A program made the position numbers and the translations under genes. Below are positions 26,300 through 35,188 of a stretch of DNA of 48,391 nucleotides, in pieces (within the stretch, counting starts at the first letter, position 1; the number at the start of each line of letters is the position of its first letter). Source of the stretch: Endozoicomonas sp. SESOKO1 (GTDB lineage Bacteria > Pseudomonadota > Gammaproteobacteria > Pseudomonadales > Endozoicomonadaceae); NCBI RefSeq assembly GCF_024606265.1, contig NZ_JAHHPP010000078.1, forward strand, positions 1 to 48,391, given 5' to 3'. The notes below the pieces were generated by a model. The model saw nothing but the letters and a program-made list of their open reading frames with translations, had not been told where the DNA came from and made no database searches.

Positions 26300-26459
26300 T
26301 AGCCTGATACCCGCCTGGCACCCTTCGAAGCGATCAAGTGTCAGGCTCCCTCCCACGTCACCCACAATTATTTTGCCCCACAAGTCAACATTGGCGGAAC
26401 TTTTCCAGAATCTCGTAGTCTAGAACAGTAGTGCAGAGAGATATCTAAGGAGATTAACC

Positions 26460-27044
26460 ATGAGTGGTTCTGCCATATTCAACGGATTAGCTCAAGCTGC
26501 AAGGTCGTTTACCAGCAAACTGGCTCCTTTGGCTCGACCTGCTGCAGTGATGGCCGCCGGATATTTTGGCGGAGGCGTCGGAGCTCAATTTGGCCCCTGG
26601 GCTGTGAAGACCGTAGTTAATCATACTACAACCGGCTTATTTGCCCGGTTCTTTTACCGACAGTCATTAAATGCCGCGTTTGGACAATATTTTTATCCTG
26701 CTGGCCAACTGGCAGGTTCCAGTATTGTCGCTGTATGCCCGGGACCTGGCAAAATTGCAGGTGCAGTTCACAAGCACTTTCACAATCGGAACTATCAAGC
26801 TGAACTTCGCAGAATTCAATTCGACGAAAAACTGTTGAAGGTGAATGAAACGGAAGATGGCTTCATGAAGTGTTCTTACAAAGTCCCCGTTGACCTGTCA
26901 ACCTACAGCATCGTTGATAAACAGGAAGCTGACAGCTTGCCAAGACTGCCAATACCTTCTTCTGGCAAGTGTGACCAGTTTGAAATGACTACTTACAAAA
27001 CAGCTAAAACCGATGGTTCCGGAGTGATGGAAACGGCCCTGTAA
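26460..27044 (+). CDS. Hypothetical protein with glycine-rich hydrophobic segments (194 aa)
   Basis: A strong ribosome site (TAAGGAG) precedes the ATG, and a perfect terminator follows, so this is a well-delimited single-gene unit. I do not recognise the family. Residues 25-55 (LARPAAVMAAGYFGGGVGAQFGPWAVKTVV) and 75-105 are hydrophobic and glycine-rich, consistent with membrane insertion. The C-terminal ~80 residues are soluble and contain no known motif. There is no classical signal peptide. Confidence 0.75.
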   Translation: MSGSAIFNGLAQAARSFTSKLAPLARPAAVMAAGYFGGGVGAQFGPWAVKTVVNHTTTGLFARFFYRQSLNAAFGQYFYPAGQLAGSSIVAVCPGPGKIAGAVHKHFHNRNYQAELRRIQFDEKLLKVNETEDGFMKCSYKVPVDLSTYSIVDKQEADSLPRLPIPSSGKCDQFEMTTYKTAKTDGSGVMETAL

Positions 27045-27067
27045 CATTAATAATTAGCTTGTGGACT

Positions 27068-27113
27068 GAATCTTCATGCCTCTGTTAAACAGGCATGAAG
27101 ATTCGTTTTGTTT
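27068..27113 (+). terminator. Intrinsic terminator
   Basis: A perfect 14-bp stem (GAATCTTCATGCCT / AGGCATGAAGATTC) with a 9-base loop is followed by GTTTTGTTT, 23 bases after the stop of the 194-aa gene. The A-rich side is weak, so it mainly serves the plus strand. Confidence 0.88.
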
Positions 27114-27134
27114 CCCTGAATTCTGAAATTTGAC

Positions 27135-27572
27135 CTAAGACTCCAGAAGAAACGTAACAGGACCATCATTGAGCAGTGAAACCTTCATATCGGCACCAAA
27201 ACGGCCTGTAGCAACATTCGGGTGCATATTGTTAGCACGTTCAACAAAGTAGTTGTAAAGCTGCTCCCCCTGCTCAGGAGATGCTCCGGAACTGAAGCTG
27301 GGTCGTAACCCTTTACAGGTATCCGCAACCAGGGTGAACTGGGAAACAATAAGCAAACCGCCACCCACATCTTTCAAACCAAGGTTCATCTTGCCCTGGT
27401 CATCACTGAAAATCCGATATTTCAGCACTTTTTCCAGCAGTTTGTCCGCCAGAACCGGGTCATCCCCTTTTTCAATACCCAGCAATAGCAGAATTCCGGA
27501 ACCAATTTCTCCAACCGTTTCCCCATCCACCACCACGCTGGCATGCCTGACCCGCTGAATCAAACCTTTCAT
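27135..27572 (-). CDS. dtd: D-aminoacyl-tRNA deacylase
   Basis: Dtd removes D-amino acids (and glycine from tRNA-Ala) mischarged on tRNAs. The 145-aa protein has [24 protein letters not shown], the [17 protein letters not shown] motif and the C-terminal [11 protein letters not shown] containing the GPVT signature. The start is the ATG at 27572; the longer frame enters the pip gene and has no Dtd character. It lies 40 bp after pip on the same strand, indicating an operon. Confidence 0.96.
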   Translation of the reverse strand: MKGLIQRVRHASVVVDGETVGEIGSGILLLLGIEKGDDPVLADKLLEKVLKYRIFSDDQGKMNLGLKDVGGGLLIVSQFTLVADTCKGLRPSFSSGASPEQGEQLYNYFVERANNMHPNVATGRFGADMKVSLLNDGPVTFLLES

Positions 27573-27612
27573 CGATACATCTCGAGTTTTTCCAATAAAC
27601 GAAGCCAGTCTT

Positions 27613-28566
27613 CTATGGAGCCAGTCTTCGGGCAAAATCATCCGTTGCCCTGACCAGCGCATCCACAATGCCCGGCTCACAGGAGGCATGACCAGCATCC
27701 CGGATAATCTGTAAATCTGCTTGCGGCCAGTGATCCGCAAGGGCCTGTGCATTATCAAGCGGACAGATCATGTCATAGCGCCCATGGACGATCACGCCGG
27801 GAATGGCGGATATCAGATTCATCTTCTCGATAATCTGATTCGGGTTAATAAAGGAATTATGTTTAAAGAAATGACACTCTATCCGCGAAAGGGATAAGGC
27901 CAGGTGCGGGTCGGCAAAGTGATCCACCAGTTCATGGTTGGGTCGCAGGGTTGCCGCATTCCCCTCCCACAAAGACCAGTGCTTGGCAGCATTCATTCTG
28001 GCCAGCTCATCCTCGCCAAACAGCCGCTGATAATACGCTTCCAGAAGATCGCCTCTCTCACCCTCGGGTATCAGCTCAAGGAAGTGCGCCCAGTGATCCG
28101 GAAATACTCGGCTGGCTCCCTCTTTGTAAAGCCAGTCAAGGTCCTGCTGCCGGGAAAGAAAAACCCCCCGGACCACCAGTCCTGACACGCGCATCGGATG
28201 GGCCTGGGCATAAAGCAACGAGAGGGTTGAGCCCCAGGAGCCACCAAACACCAGCCACTGCTCAACCTCAAGGCTTTTGCGAATCAGTTCCATATCTTCA
28301 ATCAGAGCGGTGGTGTTGTTCTGCTTCAGCTCAGCATGGGGCCTGGAGCGTCCACATCCCCTCTGATCAAAAAGGATAATCCGGTACTTTTCCGGATCAA
28401 AAAAACGGCGATCCCGCTCTGTACAGCCGGCCCCTGGCCCTCCATGGACAAATAGAACCGGTATCCCATCCTGAGAGCCACACTCTTCAATGTATACCTC
28501 ATGAATATCATCAACTTGCAGGTGCCGGGTAGCGTAGGGCTTGATGGCAGGATACAGGGTGCGCAT
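27613..28566 (-). CDS. pip: Proline iminopeptidase
   Basis: An alpha/beta-hydrolase of peptidase family S33 that releases N-terminal proline from peptides. Visible are the oxyanion loop HGGPG (residues 41-45), DQRGCGRS, the nucleophile Ser110 in GGSWGSTL, the acid in HGRYDMICP and the histidine in [10 protein letters not shown]. The length of 317 aa is normal. The pip-dtd pairing is common in gammaproteobacteria. Confidence 0.96.
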   Translation of the reverse strand: MRTLYPAIKPYATRHLQVDDIHEVYIEECGSQDGIPVLFVHGGPGAGCTERDRRFFDPEKYRIILFDQRGCGRSRPHAELKQNNTTALIEDMELIRKSLEVEQWLVFGGSWGSTLSLLYAQAHPMRVSGLVVRGVFLSRQQDLDWLYKEGASRVFPDHWAHFLELIPEGERGDLLEAYYQRLFGEDELARMNAAKHWSLWEGNAATLRPNHELVDHFADPHLALSLSRIECHFFKHNSFINPNQIIEKMNLISAIPGVIVHGRYDMICPLDNAQALADHWPQADLQIIRDAGHASCEPGIVDALVRATDDFARRLAP

Positions 28567-28749
28567 GGAAAATCCTTTCAGGAAAACACCAGAATAATGC
28601 TTTACCTTAACCTTAAACGGTTATTGCAGCAAAGGGCGCTTCGTCACTCTCATAAACATAACTTGAACTAATTTGCCGACAGCCTGTCTGAGACCTGTAA
28701 GGCTGACCTTTATGAAGATGGTAATAAAAACAGCGATAGTCCGAAGCAT

Positions 28750-29835
28750 ATGAAATACCTGTCAGGCAGAGAAATTAAAACAGTACTGGTCTTTTTGATT
28801 GGCCTTATGACAATACCGGCGGGAGCTTACCAATACTTCTCTGATGACGATCAAATAATGGTTCAGCAGTGGGTGGATAAGGCAGGCTTAAAAATTTACA
28901 TAACCAATCCTGATAAAACCCAACAGAATGATCGCGGGCAATACACCCGAGAGACTTTACAGGCCCTGCATACAACCCGACCTGAACAGTTTTATCGCTA
29001 CCTTTCACAACTTTTTATTTCGGCGGGCACAATGGAGGTGAATGAGCTGAATCAACTGCTCAAGCCGGTACTGAATTTAAATAAAAAAGAGGAAACCGTC
29101 TTTGACACCTTCATCCTTGAGCAGGATAAACAGGGTCTGGCTGGCTGGTTGAACCATTACACAGAGTTGGAAAAACGTCTTGCCAATGATGATCAGCTTT
29201 ACTCGGCGTTGTTTGAAGCGTTAACCAGAACCGTCATAAACAATACTCAACATTGCCCTGAAATCTTAACCCTGGACCATTTCAAGGGCGTCAGGGAAAA
29301 ACGGCGAGCTGTTTTGCAGTGCATAGCCCTATCGTTGAATCTGTATATTGTTGATATTGATATCAGCCACAACCGGATACTCACTTCCAGAATACTGGGT
29401 CCCGGGCCTGTCAGCACCGATCTGACCTCCTCGCCAGCGGTGATTCTGGACAATAGTGAATACTCGTTCTCAACCCTTCTTAAACTCTACGACAACCCAC
29501 AAATCATCCCGGTCATATTACTCACCTCACCATTGGAAAACGGTTTTCTGGTCTCTCACCGAATGAGCCAGAAAACCAACAGGCCCCCGGTATCACCTCT
29601 GACAAATTCCGACATTGCAAAAATGCGGCAGCGCTATCAGGCTGACAAAGGCGACCGGGTCAGACATGAAAAGAACCGACACTTTTTATCGGTGGGGAAA
29701 CGTGACCCGCACTGGCTGGAAGGCTGGATTGCATCGCCGGGTTATACGATTGCAGCATGCCTTGTAATTTCGGTGATTATTACCCTGGTAGCGACCATGG
29801 CCCCATACCCCGGCAATCCCTGGCTAGGGGCATAA
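28750..29835 (+). CDS. Hypothetical protein with N- and C-terminal membrane segments (361 aa)
   Basis: Family not recognised. A hydrophobic N-terminal segment (TVLVFLIGLMTIPAGAYQ) looks like a signal peptide or anchor, and a second helix (TIAACLVISVIITLVATMAP) lies close to the C-terminus, leaving about 300 residues exposed, probably to the periplasm. The middle is mostly helical, then RAVLQCIALSLNLYIVDIDI and AVILDNSEYSFSTLLKLYD, which loosely recall a cysteine-protease layout. I would not assign that. The gene is bounded by a terminator on the facing strand. Confidence 0.7.
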   Translation: MKYLSGREIKTVLVFLIGLMTIPAGAYQYFSDDDQIMVQQWVDKAGLKIYITNPDKTQQNDRGQYTRETLQALHTTRPEQFYRYLSQLFISAGTMEVNELNQLLKPVLNLNKKEETVFDTFILEQDKQGLAGWLNHYTELEKRLANDDQLYSALFEALTRTVINNTQHCPEILTLDHFKGVREKRRAVLQCIALSLNLYIVDIDISHNRILTSRILGPGPVSTDLTSSPAVILDNSEYSFSTLLKLYDNPQIIPVILLTSPLENGFLVSHRMSQKTNRPPVSPLTNSDIAKMRQRYQADKGDRVRHEKNRHFLSVGKRDPHWLEGWIASPGYTIAACLVISVIITLVATMAPYPGNPWLGA

Positions 29836-29863
29836 AAAACCCCGCTCAGCAATCAGGCGGGGT
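29834..29863 (-). terminator. Intrinsic terminator of typA
   Basis: The stem ACCCCGC/GCGGGGT has an 11-base loop. Read on the minus strand it is followed by TTTTTT, and it lies 35 bases past the typA stop. It also lies at the end of the convergent 361-aa gene. Confidence 0.85.
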
Positions 29864-29897
29864 CCTGCAACGACAATATTTCAATTATTCGCCAGTA

Positions 29898-31715
29898 TTA
29901 CTTCGAGCGACTTGCACGCTTGCGCTCATGCTCCTTCAGGAACTTTTTGCGAATACGGATATGGTTAGGCGTCACCTCAACCAGCTCATCATCATCAATA
30001 AACTCCAGGGCCTGCTCCAGAGAGTGACGAACCGGGGGCGTCAGGATGATATTCTCATCGGTGCCTGCGGCTCGAACGTTAGTCAGCTGCTTGGCTTTGG
30101 TCGGGTTTACCGTCAAATCATTATCGCGACTGTGCAGGCCGATAATCTGGCCTTCATAGACGTCAACGTTAGGGTTAATGAACAGGCGGCCACGCTCCTG
30201 CAAACTGAACAGGGCATAAGCCAGAACCTTACCATTCACCATGGAGATGAGAACACCGTTATTGCGCTGGCCAACTTCCCCACCCTTGACTTCGCCATAG
30301 TGATCGAAGATGGAGGTCAGGATACCGCTGCCTGACGTCAGGGTCAGGAACTGGGAACGGAAACCGATCAGACCACGGGCAGGCATAATGAAATCAAGAC
30401 GCACACGGCCTTTGCCATCCGGCACCATATCCTTCAGTTCAGCACGGCGCTGGCCAAGCTCTTCCATAACCGGTCCCTGGTGCTGTTCTTCAATGTCCAC
30501 CACCACGTGCTCAAAGGGCTCCTGTTTAACGCCGTCGATTTCCTTGACCACCACCTGTGGACGAGAAACCGCCAGCTCAAACCCTTCACGACGCATGGTT
30601 TCAATCAGAACGGACAGGTGCAGTTCACCACGACCGGACACCTTGAACTTATCCGCATCATCGCCCTGCTCAACACGCAGCGCTACGTTGGAGATCAGTT
30701 CGCGATCAAGACGCTCACGGATATTACGGGAGGTAACAAATTTGCCATCCTGACCCGCAAACGGCGAGTCATTCACCTGGAAGGTCATGCTCACTGTTGG
30801 CTCATCGACGGTCAACGGAGGCAGCATTTCAGGACATTCCGGATCGCAGATCGTGTCAGAAATGTTCAGTTTATCAATACCGGTAATGCAGACGATATCA
30901 CCGGCACGGGCTTCGGCCACTTCAACACGCTCAAGGCCCAGATGCCCCATCACCTGCTGCACTTTCGCCTTACGCTGTTTGTTGTCGCGATCCACCAGCA
31001 CAATCTGCTGGCCAGGCTTAAGCACACCACGGGTGATACGGCCGATACCAATAACACCGACATAGCTGTTGTAATCCAGAGCACTGATCTGCATCTGGAA
31101 AGGACCGTCAACATTGACCGGCGGTGAAGGCACACGCTCGGTAATCATCTCAAACAACGGCGTCATGTCATCGGCCAGATGTTCCGGATCATGGCCGGCA
31201 ACACCGTTCAGCGCGGAGGCGTAAATAACCGGGAAGTCCAGCTGCTCATCCGTTGCACCGAGACGATCAAACAGATCAAACACCTGATCCATAACCCAGT
31301 CAGGACGAGCACCCGGACGATCAACCTTGTTGATCACCACAATCGGGCTCAAGCCCTGTTCGAAGGCCTTCTGGGTAACAAAGCGAGTCTGGGGCATCGG
31401 ACCATCAACGGCATCCACCAGCAGCAGAACCGAGTCAACCATGGAGAGTACACGTTCAACTTCACCACCGAAGTCAGCATGCCCTGGGGTATCCACGATA
31501 TTGATATGGAAATCCTGCCACTCAATCGCCGTATTCTTGGCCAGGATGGTAATGCCGCGCTCTTTTTCCTGGTCATTGGAGTCCATGATCCGCTCAGCGC
31601 CCTGATCCTTGCGGCCAAGGGTACCTGACTGCTGCAGCAGTTTATCCACCAGCGTGGTCTTGCCGTGGTCTACGTGGGCAATAATGGCAACATTTCTTAA
31701 CTTATGAATTTCCAA
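29898..31715 (-). CDS. typA: TypA/BipA ribosome-associated GTPase
   Basis: A translation-factor GTPase that binds ribosomes and affects 50S assembly and stress adaptation. The G motifs are [21 protein letters not shown] and [10 protein letters not shown]. The C-terminal region includes [21 protein letters not shown] and the BipA-specific tail with [11 protein letters not shown]. Its length of 605 aa is usual. The frame begins at TTG (LEIHKLRN), with no ATG before the G1 loop; GAGAGG upstream is a modest ribosome site. It is divergent from the cyclase homologue. Confidence 0.97.
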   Translation of the reverse strand: MEIHKLRNVAIIAHVDHGKTTLVDKLLQQSGTLGRKDQGAERIMDSNDQEKERGITILAKNTAIEWQDFHINIVDTPGHADFGGEVERVLSMVDSVLLLVDAVDGPMPQTRFVTQKAFEQGLSPIVVINKVDRPGARPDWVMDQVFDLFDRLGATDEQLDFPVIYASALNGVAGHDPEHLADDMTPLFEMITERVPSPPVNVDGPFQMQISALDYNSYVGVIGIGRITRGVLKPGQQIVLVDRDNKQRKAKVQQVMGHLGLERVEVAEARAGDIVCITGIDKLNISDTICDPECPEMLPPLTVDEPTVSMTFQVNDSPFAGQDGKFVTSRNIRERLDRELISNVALRVEQGDDADKFKVSGRGELHLSVLIETMRREGFELAVSRPQVVVKEIDGVKQEPFEHVVVDIEEQHQGPVMEELGQRRAELKDMVPDGKGRVRLDFIMPARGLIGFRSQFLTLTSGSGILTSIFDHYGEVKGGEVGQRNNGVLISMVNGKVLAYALFSLQERGRLFINPNVDVYEGQIIGLHSRDNDLTVNPTKAKQLTNVRAAGTDENIILTPPVRHSLEQALEFIDDDELVEVTPNHIRIRKKFLKEHERKRASRSK

Positions 31716-31968
31716 GGATCACTAAACCTCTCAATCTGAATTTTTAAGAAGTATGTGCACATTTTTGTACACAATTTCTAAATCTGTTATGCCTGAAATG
31801 CGACAATTAAAATGGCAGCCATGCTATCTATCTGGCCTTTGTGACGCAAGCTTTAAAGACCCCTATATTCACCAGACTTCACTGGGTATAAACACTCAGG
31901 TCACATCGATTAAATTAACAATAGGAATCTGTGGATAACCGACCCTCTAACGGGAGCAGGGATTGCCG

Positions 31969-33615
31969 ATGCAAAGCATTGATGGTTTCGCTCGCAAAGG
32001 GATGAACTGGGGAAGGCTGTTTACCATGGCCAGAAAAATTAGCACAGATACATCAACTCAATATCCAGCTCAAGAGAACAAACGCAGCCCGGTCAAGGGT
32101 AACAGCCAGGGTGTTTTTGCCAATACCCGGCAGGTATCTCCGATCACCGGGACCAGTGATACTTATATTGGCAAGGGTGACAGGCCAGCGAGTCGGATAA
32201 ATTCACCAAAAAGCCTCAGTGATTCACTGATCACTCTGGCTGACCCTGTGCAGCAACCTACCTCCCGGGACAAAGTGATTACCGGCCTGCAACGGGTTGC
32301 AGCACACTCCCTCCAGGGGATTCCCCATGATCTTCTGAGCAGGCTGAAAGAGGCTGCCAATAACCGCGGCGCCGCACTGTTTACCCGACCTGTGGAACCG
32401 GTCTGTCGCACCCTGATTGATGAAGGGTGGCCCACCAAGCATTTCAGGATCAAGGGAAAAAGCAGTAACTGGGGTGCCCAGGCGGGCACCATTCCAGTAC
32501 TTCAGCAGTACAGCAAACTGGCCCTGGACAATAACAGTAAAATAGAGAAATACAGCAAGCTGGCAGAAAAGTGCCTGAAAGAGGTGGATCGCAACGGCAA
32601 CCAATACGCCCAGTCTGTGCCATTAAGAATCAGCCAGGCCCGCGTTGAGGAGCTTGAGCGCAATGGCTATCTGTATCAACGCAATGAACAGGTCAATGAA
32701 CACGGTGCCCGGTGTCTCTATTTCAAGACACGGGCCTGCCATCGCAGTGACGGGCCTGAACATACCCAGTTGTTGATAAGGGAACCCGATGGCCAATGGG
32801 CTGTCTACGACGCTGATCAAGTATCTCCGGCTCCTGTCATGGTGATTGCGCAGCCAGCAACCGGGCCGGGCAAGGCAGCGCAGCCAATGACCGCAGATAT
32901 TGATCCGCTGATGGAGGTTTTTCCCCAGGAGAGCCTGGATCTGGGGCGTTTGGACCGATTACCCATACCGTTGGTATCAGACCAGGTTGTTATCCGGCAG
33001 GTAGACAAGTACCGGTCGAGAACGCAGAAATCCTTTGCTGCCGGGGCAATATCCAAAGCGGTGTTGCAGGAGAGACTGGCAGGCTATGACCTGTTGGAAA
33101 AAAAACTGCTGAACGATTTTTATTCGGTAAAAGATGAATCCGGGCAGACCCTCTTCAGGGAGGATCCGGATATGGGGAATGTGTCAAACCGAACCCGGGA
33201 TATGGTTAGCTATTACGAACGGGCATTAGGCAGGAAACACCGGGTTATTCATCACAATGTTGATGTTCATAGCCTGGCCACTGATGAGCAGGCAAATTAC
33301 CCCATTACCGCTTTTCTGCCAGCCTCATTAAATATGGCAGAAGGGATCTGCATGATTTTCAATGAAGAGCAGTTTCACGCTGTTCTTGGTGAGCTGATGA
33401 ATCGAGGTTATGCAGTCCAGCAAAATCCACTCTGGAAAGCCCGTCCAAAAAACAACAATTTTCTCAATGCCAGGGCCAGCGTGGCAGCCAGTATGAACGC
33501 TTCATTAATCGATCCTGAGAAATCAGAGGGAGACTCAATAACGGATCTTTCCGATTTCAGCGACAGTGATTCTGATGATTCTGGCTTTGATCCCCGCGAG
33601 CCTGGCCGGGAATAG
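31969..33615 (+). CDS. ExoY/CyaA/edema-factor-like nucleotidyl cyclase toxin
   Basis: Residues ~135-490 match class II adenylyl/nucleotidyl cyclase toxins. The hallmark segment RPVEPVCRTLIDEGWPTK, then FRIKGKSSNWGAQAGTIP, carries lysines K157 and K164, seven apart as in Bordetella CyaA (K58/K65) and anthrax edema factor (K346/K353). MTADIDPLM carries the metal-binding Asp310-x-Asp312. HRVIHHNVDVHSL offers His428/429 for the catalytic histidine, followed by NYPITAFLP. The Asn usually found six residues after that His is not clearly kept. The N-terminal ~130 residues are low-complexity, possibly a secretion region. The C-terminus is acidic (SDSDSDDSGFD). The start is the ATG at 31969, with CAGGGA eight bases before it. 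Such toxins need a host cofactor (calmodulin or actin); the activator here is unknown. Confidence 0.85.
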   Translation: MQSIDGFARKGMNWGRLFTMARKISTDTSTQYPAQENKRSPVKGNSQGVFANTRQVSPITGTSDTYIGKGDRPASRINSPKSLSDSLITLADPVQQPTSRDKVITGLQRVAAHSLQGIPHDLLSRLKEAANNRGAALFTRPVEPVCRTLIDEGWPTKHFRIKGKSSNWGAQAGTIPVLQQYSKLALDNNSKIEKYSKLAEKCLKEVDRNGNQYAQSVPLRISQARVEELERNGYLYQRNEQVNEHGARCLYFKTRACHRSDGPEHTQLLIREPDGQWAVYDADQVSPAPVMVIAQPATGPGKAAQPMTADIDPLMEVFPQESLDLGRLDRLPIPLVSDQVVIRQVDKYRSRTQKSFAAGAISKAVLQERLAGYDLLEKKLLNDFYSVKDESGQTLFREDPDMGNVSNRTRDMVSYYERALGRKHRVIHHNVDVHSLATDEQANYPITAFLPASLNMAEGICMIFNEEQFHAVLGELMNRGYAVQQNPLWKARPKNNNFLNARASVAASMNASLIDPEKSEGDSITDLSDFSDSDSDDSGFDPREPGRE

Positions 33616-34020
33616 ACTTGTGTCAGCATGAGCTCCTGTTATAGCGAGACGTTTCCGGACACCTTTTTACGTTACCCTGGCAAGTTTTTCTTGCTCAGGT
33701 GTTGGATAGAATTGTTCTTTGCAGGCACGTTTTAGTTTCACATTTACGCCTTGTCACACATTCTGAAAATATACATCAAAAATAATCACTGCTTCGGAAC
33801 ACTGTCAAACTCGTATATCAAGCACTTATCCGACGGGTATGAAAAACACGAATTGGCACAAAGGGTTTTATGCTTACGCAAGAACTCAGCTGGACTCATT
33901 CCCACGCATAGCATGGGAACGAGGGGATGTGGGTATTGGCACTTTTCTGTAGTAGTGCCTTTTAAGGTTTATGGTTGCTACATTACGCAGCAATCAGCTC
34001 CGCTCATTCCGACCGCTGAC
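33616..34020. other. Gene-free stretch with one palindromic repeat
   Basis: No convincing gene was found; the plus-strand frame over it is a shadow of the gene that follows. It contains the palindrome at 33895-33923 and otherwise nothing recognised. Confidence 0.5.
33895..33923. repeat. Dispersed palindromic repeat
   Basis: CTCATTCCCACGC, loop ATA, GCATGGGAACGAG: 11 of 13 stem positions pair. The CGTTCCCACGC/GCGTGGGAACG type of palindrome is known as a widespread intergenic repeat. A weaker relative starts at about 4496 (CTCGCTCCCATGC). Confidence 0.6.
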
Positions 34021-34650
34021 TCAAAACGGATAATTCACGGCCAACCCGATTTCATCTACGCTAACCACCACACCATAACGCGGCCCGGTATCTGCCGGCC
34101 CCTGTATCAGATCGGAGAGTATAGCTCCGGCAAAGCTGCCCAGCGCATCGGCCAGCAGGTCGTTTTTATCGAATTTATTGTTGTCTTTCCGGTCATCAGC
34201 GAGTTCCTTGAGAACACCCGGCACCACTCCGATCCCGGTGGCCAGGGCAATCCGTCCCCAGCGATGCCCGGTGGCGATATCCAGCTGTCGCAGGCCAAAC
34301 TCACTGACAGCCCCCAAAGCCATGGAGATGCCGAAGTGCTGTTTCTTGTCGTCATCAATACTGCTGCTGGCCAGCCCGGCAGCACTGGCAGCGCCAATAC
34401 CGGCGATCCACCACACGCTGTGGTTATAGCGCTCTTGCGGGTAATCTTCATACCGGTAGTATTCATCTCCAGCCGGTTCATCGTCGGCATAACCGGACAC
34501 AGGTGATGCATAATTCTCGGGAGGAGCGCTGTAAGACTCGGCATAAAGTGCGGGAGAGCAGATCAGGGTTGAGAGCAGCAGGGCCTTCTTCAGGTTATGT
34601 CCAATGCTTTCTCTGCGGGCAGAACCATTCCTTTGATGTTTGTGCTTCAT
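34021..34650 (-). CDS. YfiM/DUF2279-like exported protein
   Basis: The start is the ATG at 34650 (MKHKHQRNG), with AAGGA seven bases upstream. Residues ~20-37 (LKKALLLSTLICSPALYA) form a Sec signal peptide. A Tyr/Pro/Glu-rich linker follows, then a domain resembling YfiM: DDDKKQHFGISMALGAVSEF, GVVPGVLKELADDR and DLLADALGSFAGAILSDL, i.e. the DKxQHF...KExxD...DLxxxxxG pattern. YfiM is a poorly characterised envelope protein. The match is to pattern, not to overall length (209 aa). Confidence 0.72.
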   Translation of the reverse strand: MKHKHQRNGSARRESIGHNLKKALLLSTLICSPALYAESYSAPPENYASPVSGYADDEPAGDEYYRYEDYPQERYNHSVWWIAGIGAASAAGLASSSIDDDKKQHFGISMALGAVSEFGLRQLDIATGHRWGRIALATGIGVVPGVLKELADDRKDNNKFDKNDLLADALGSFAGAILSDLIQGPADTGPRYGVVVSVDEIGLAVNYPF

Positions 34651-35188
34651 ATGACATCCTTGTTTACAACCAGTCGACATGAATCCGGCAAACCCGGGAC
34701 AGAGGCGTTCATGGCCAACAGGCTCGGGCATTAACTCACTGGATTCACCGCAGGCGGGACAACAAAAACCGCAATAAGTAATAAGATGAAGGACAACACA
34801 ATCTTCATTGCTTACGTTCTCAGCTTAGGAAGGAAGATGAACGCAATGGCCGAGAACTGAATGGCTGACAGTTGTAACCGGATAAGCTGACTTTTTTCAG
34901 TGGTGAGTGGTGCTGGCGTGATGACTTTTTATGGCAGGCCGGTTCAAAGCGTCATACCTGGCTATGGCAGGTAATTTTTTGACAGTCCTGATTATTGTCA
35001 CAATAGTTACTTAAAGAGTTACTAAAAGGCTTTCTAAATGGCTGATTTCGCTGTTATCCTCGCGGGTTGATCTTGATTTTTATACTTATGCCGCCAGAAC
35101 GATCTTCCCCGCCAGACTTTTCATTCAGGGGAAGCGGCAGTTACGCTCATGGCAATGTCTGTCCAGAGCCGGAAAATGATCCTATACC
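34651..35188. other. Intergenic region between the YfiM-like gene and msbA
   Basis: The divergent genes are about 540 bp apart. I see no further gene and no clear repeat, only AT-rich tracts and partial palindromes (around 34827-34865) that could hold the two promoters. Confidence 0.4.

Noticed and set aside
26304-26346. Inverted CCTGATAC / GTGTCAGG pair after argS
   Set aside because: Only 7 of 8 bases pair with a long spacer and no T-run; too weak for a terminator or a REP copy.
25832-26383. 183-aa minus-strand frame under argS
   Set aside because: Lies entirely opposite the conserved C-terminal domain of ArgRS.
28750-29835. Cysteine-protease assignment for the 361-aa protein
   Set aside because: The only support is a loose Cys-containing helix and an NS/EY strand; no catalytic triad could be traced.
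33751-34506. 251-aa plus-strand frame
   Set aside because: Overlaps the signal-peptide-bearing YfiM-like gene in antisense, shows no motif, and has no ribosome site.
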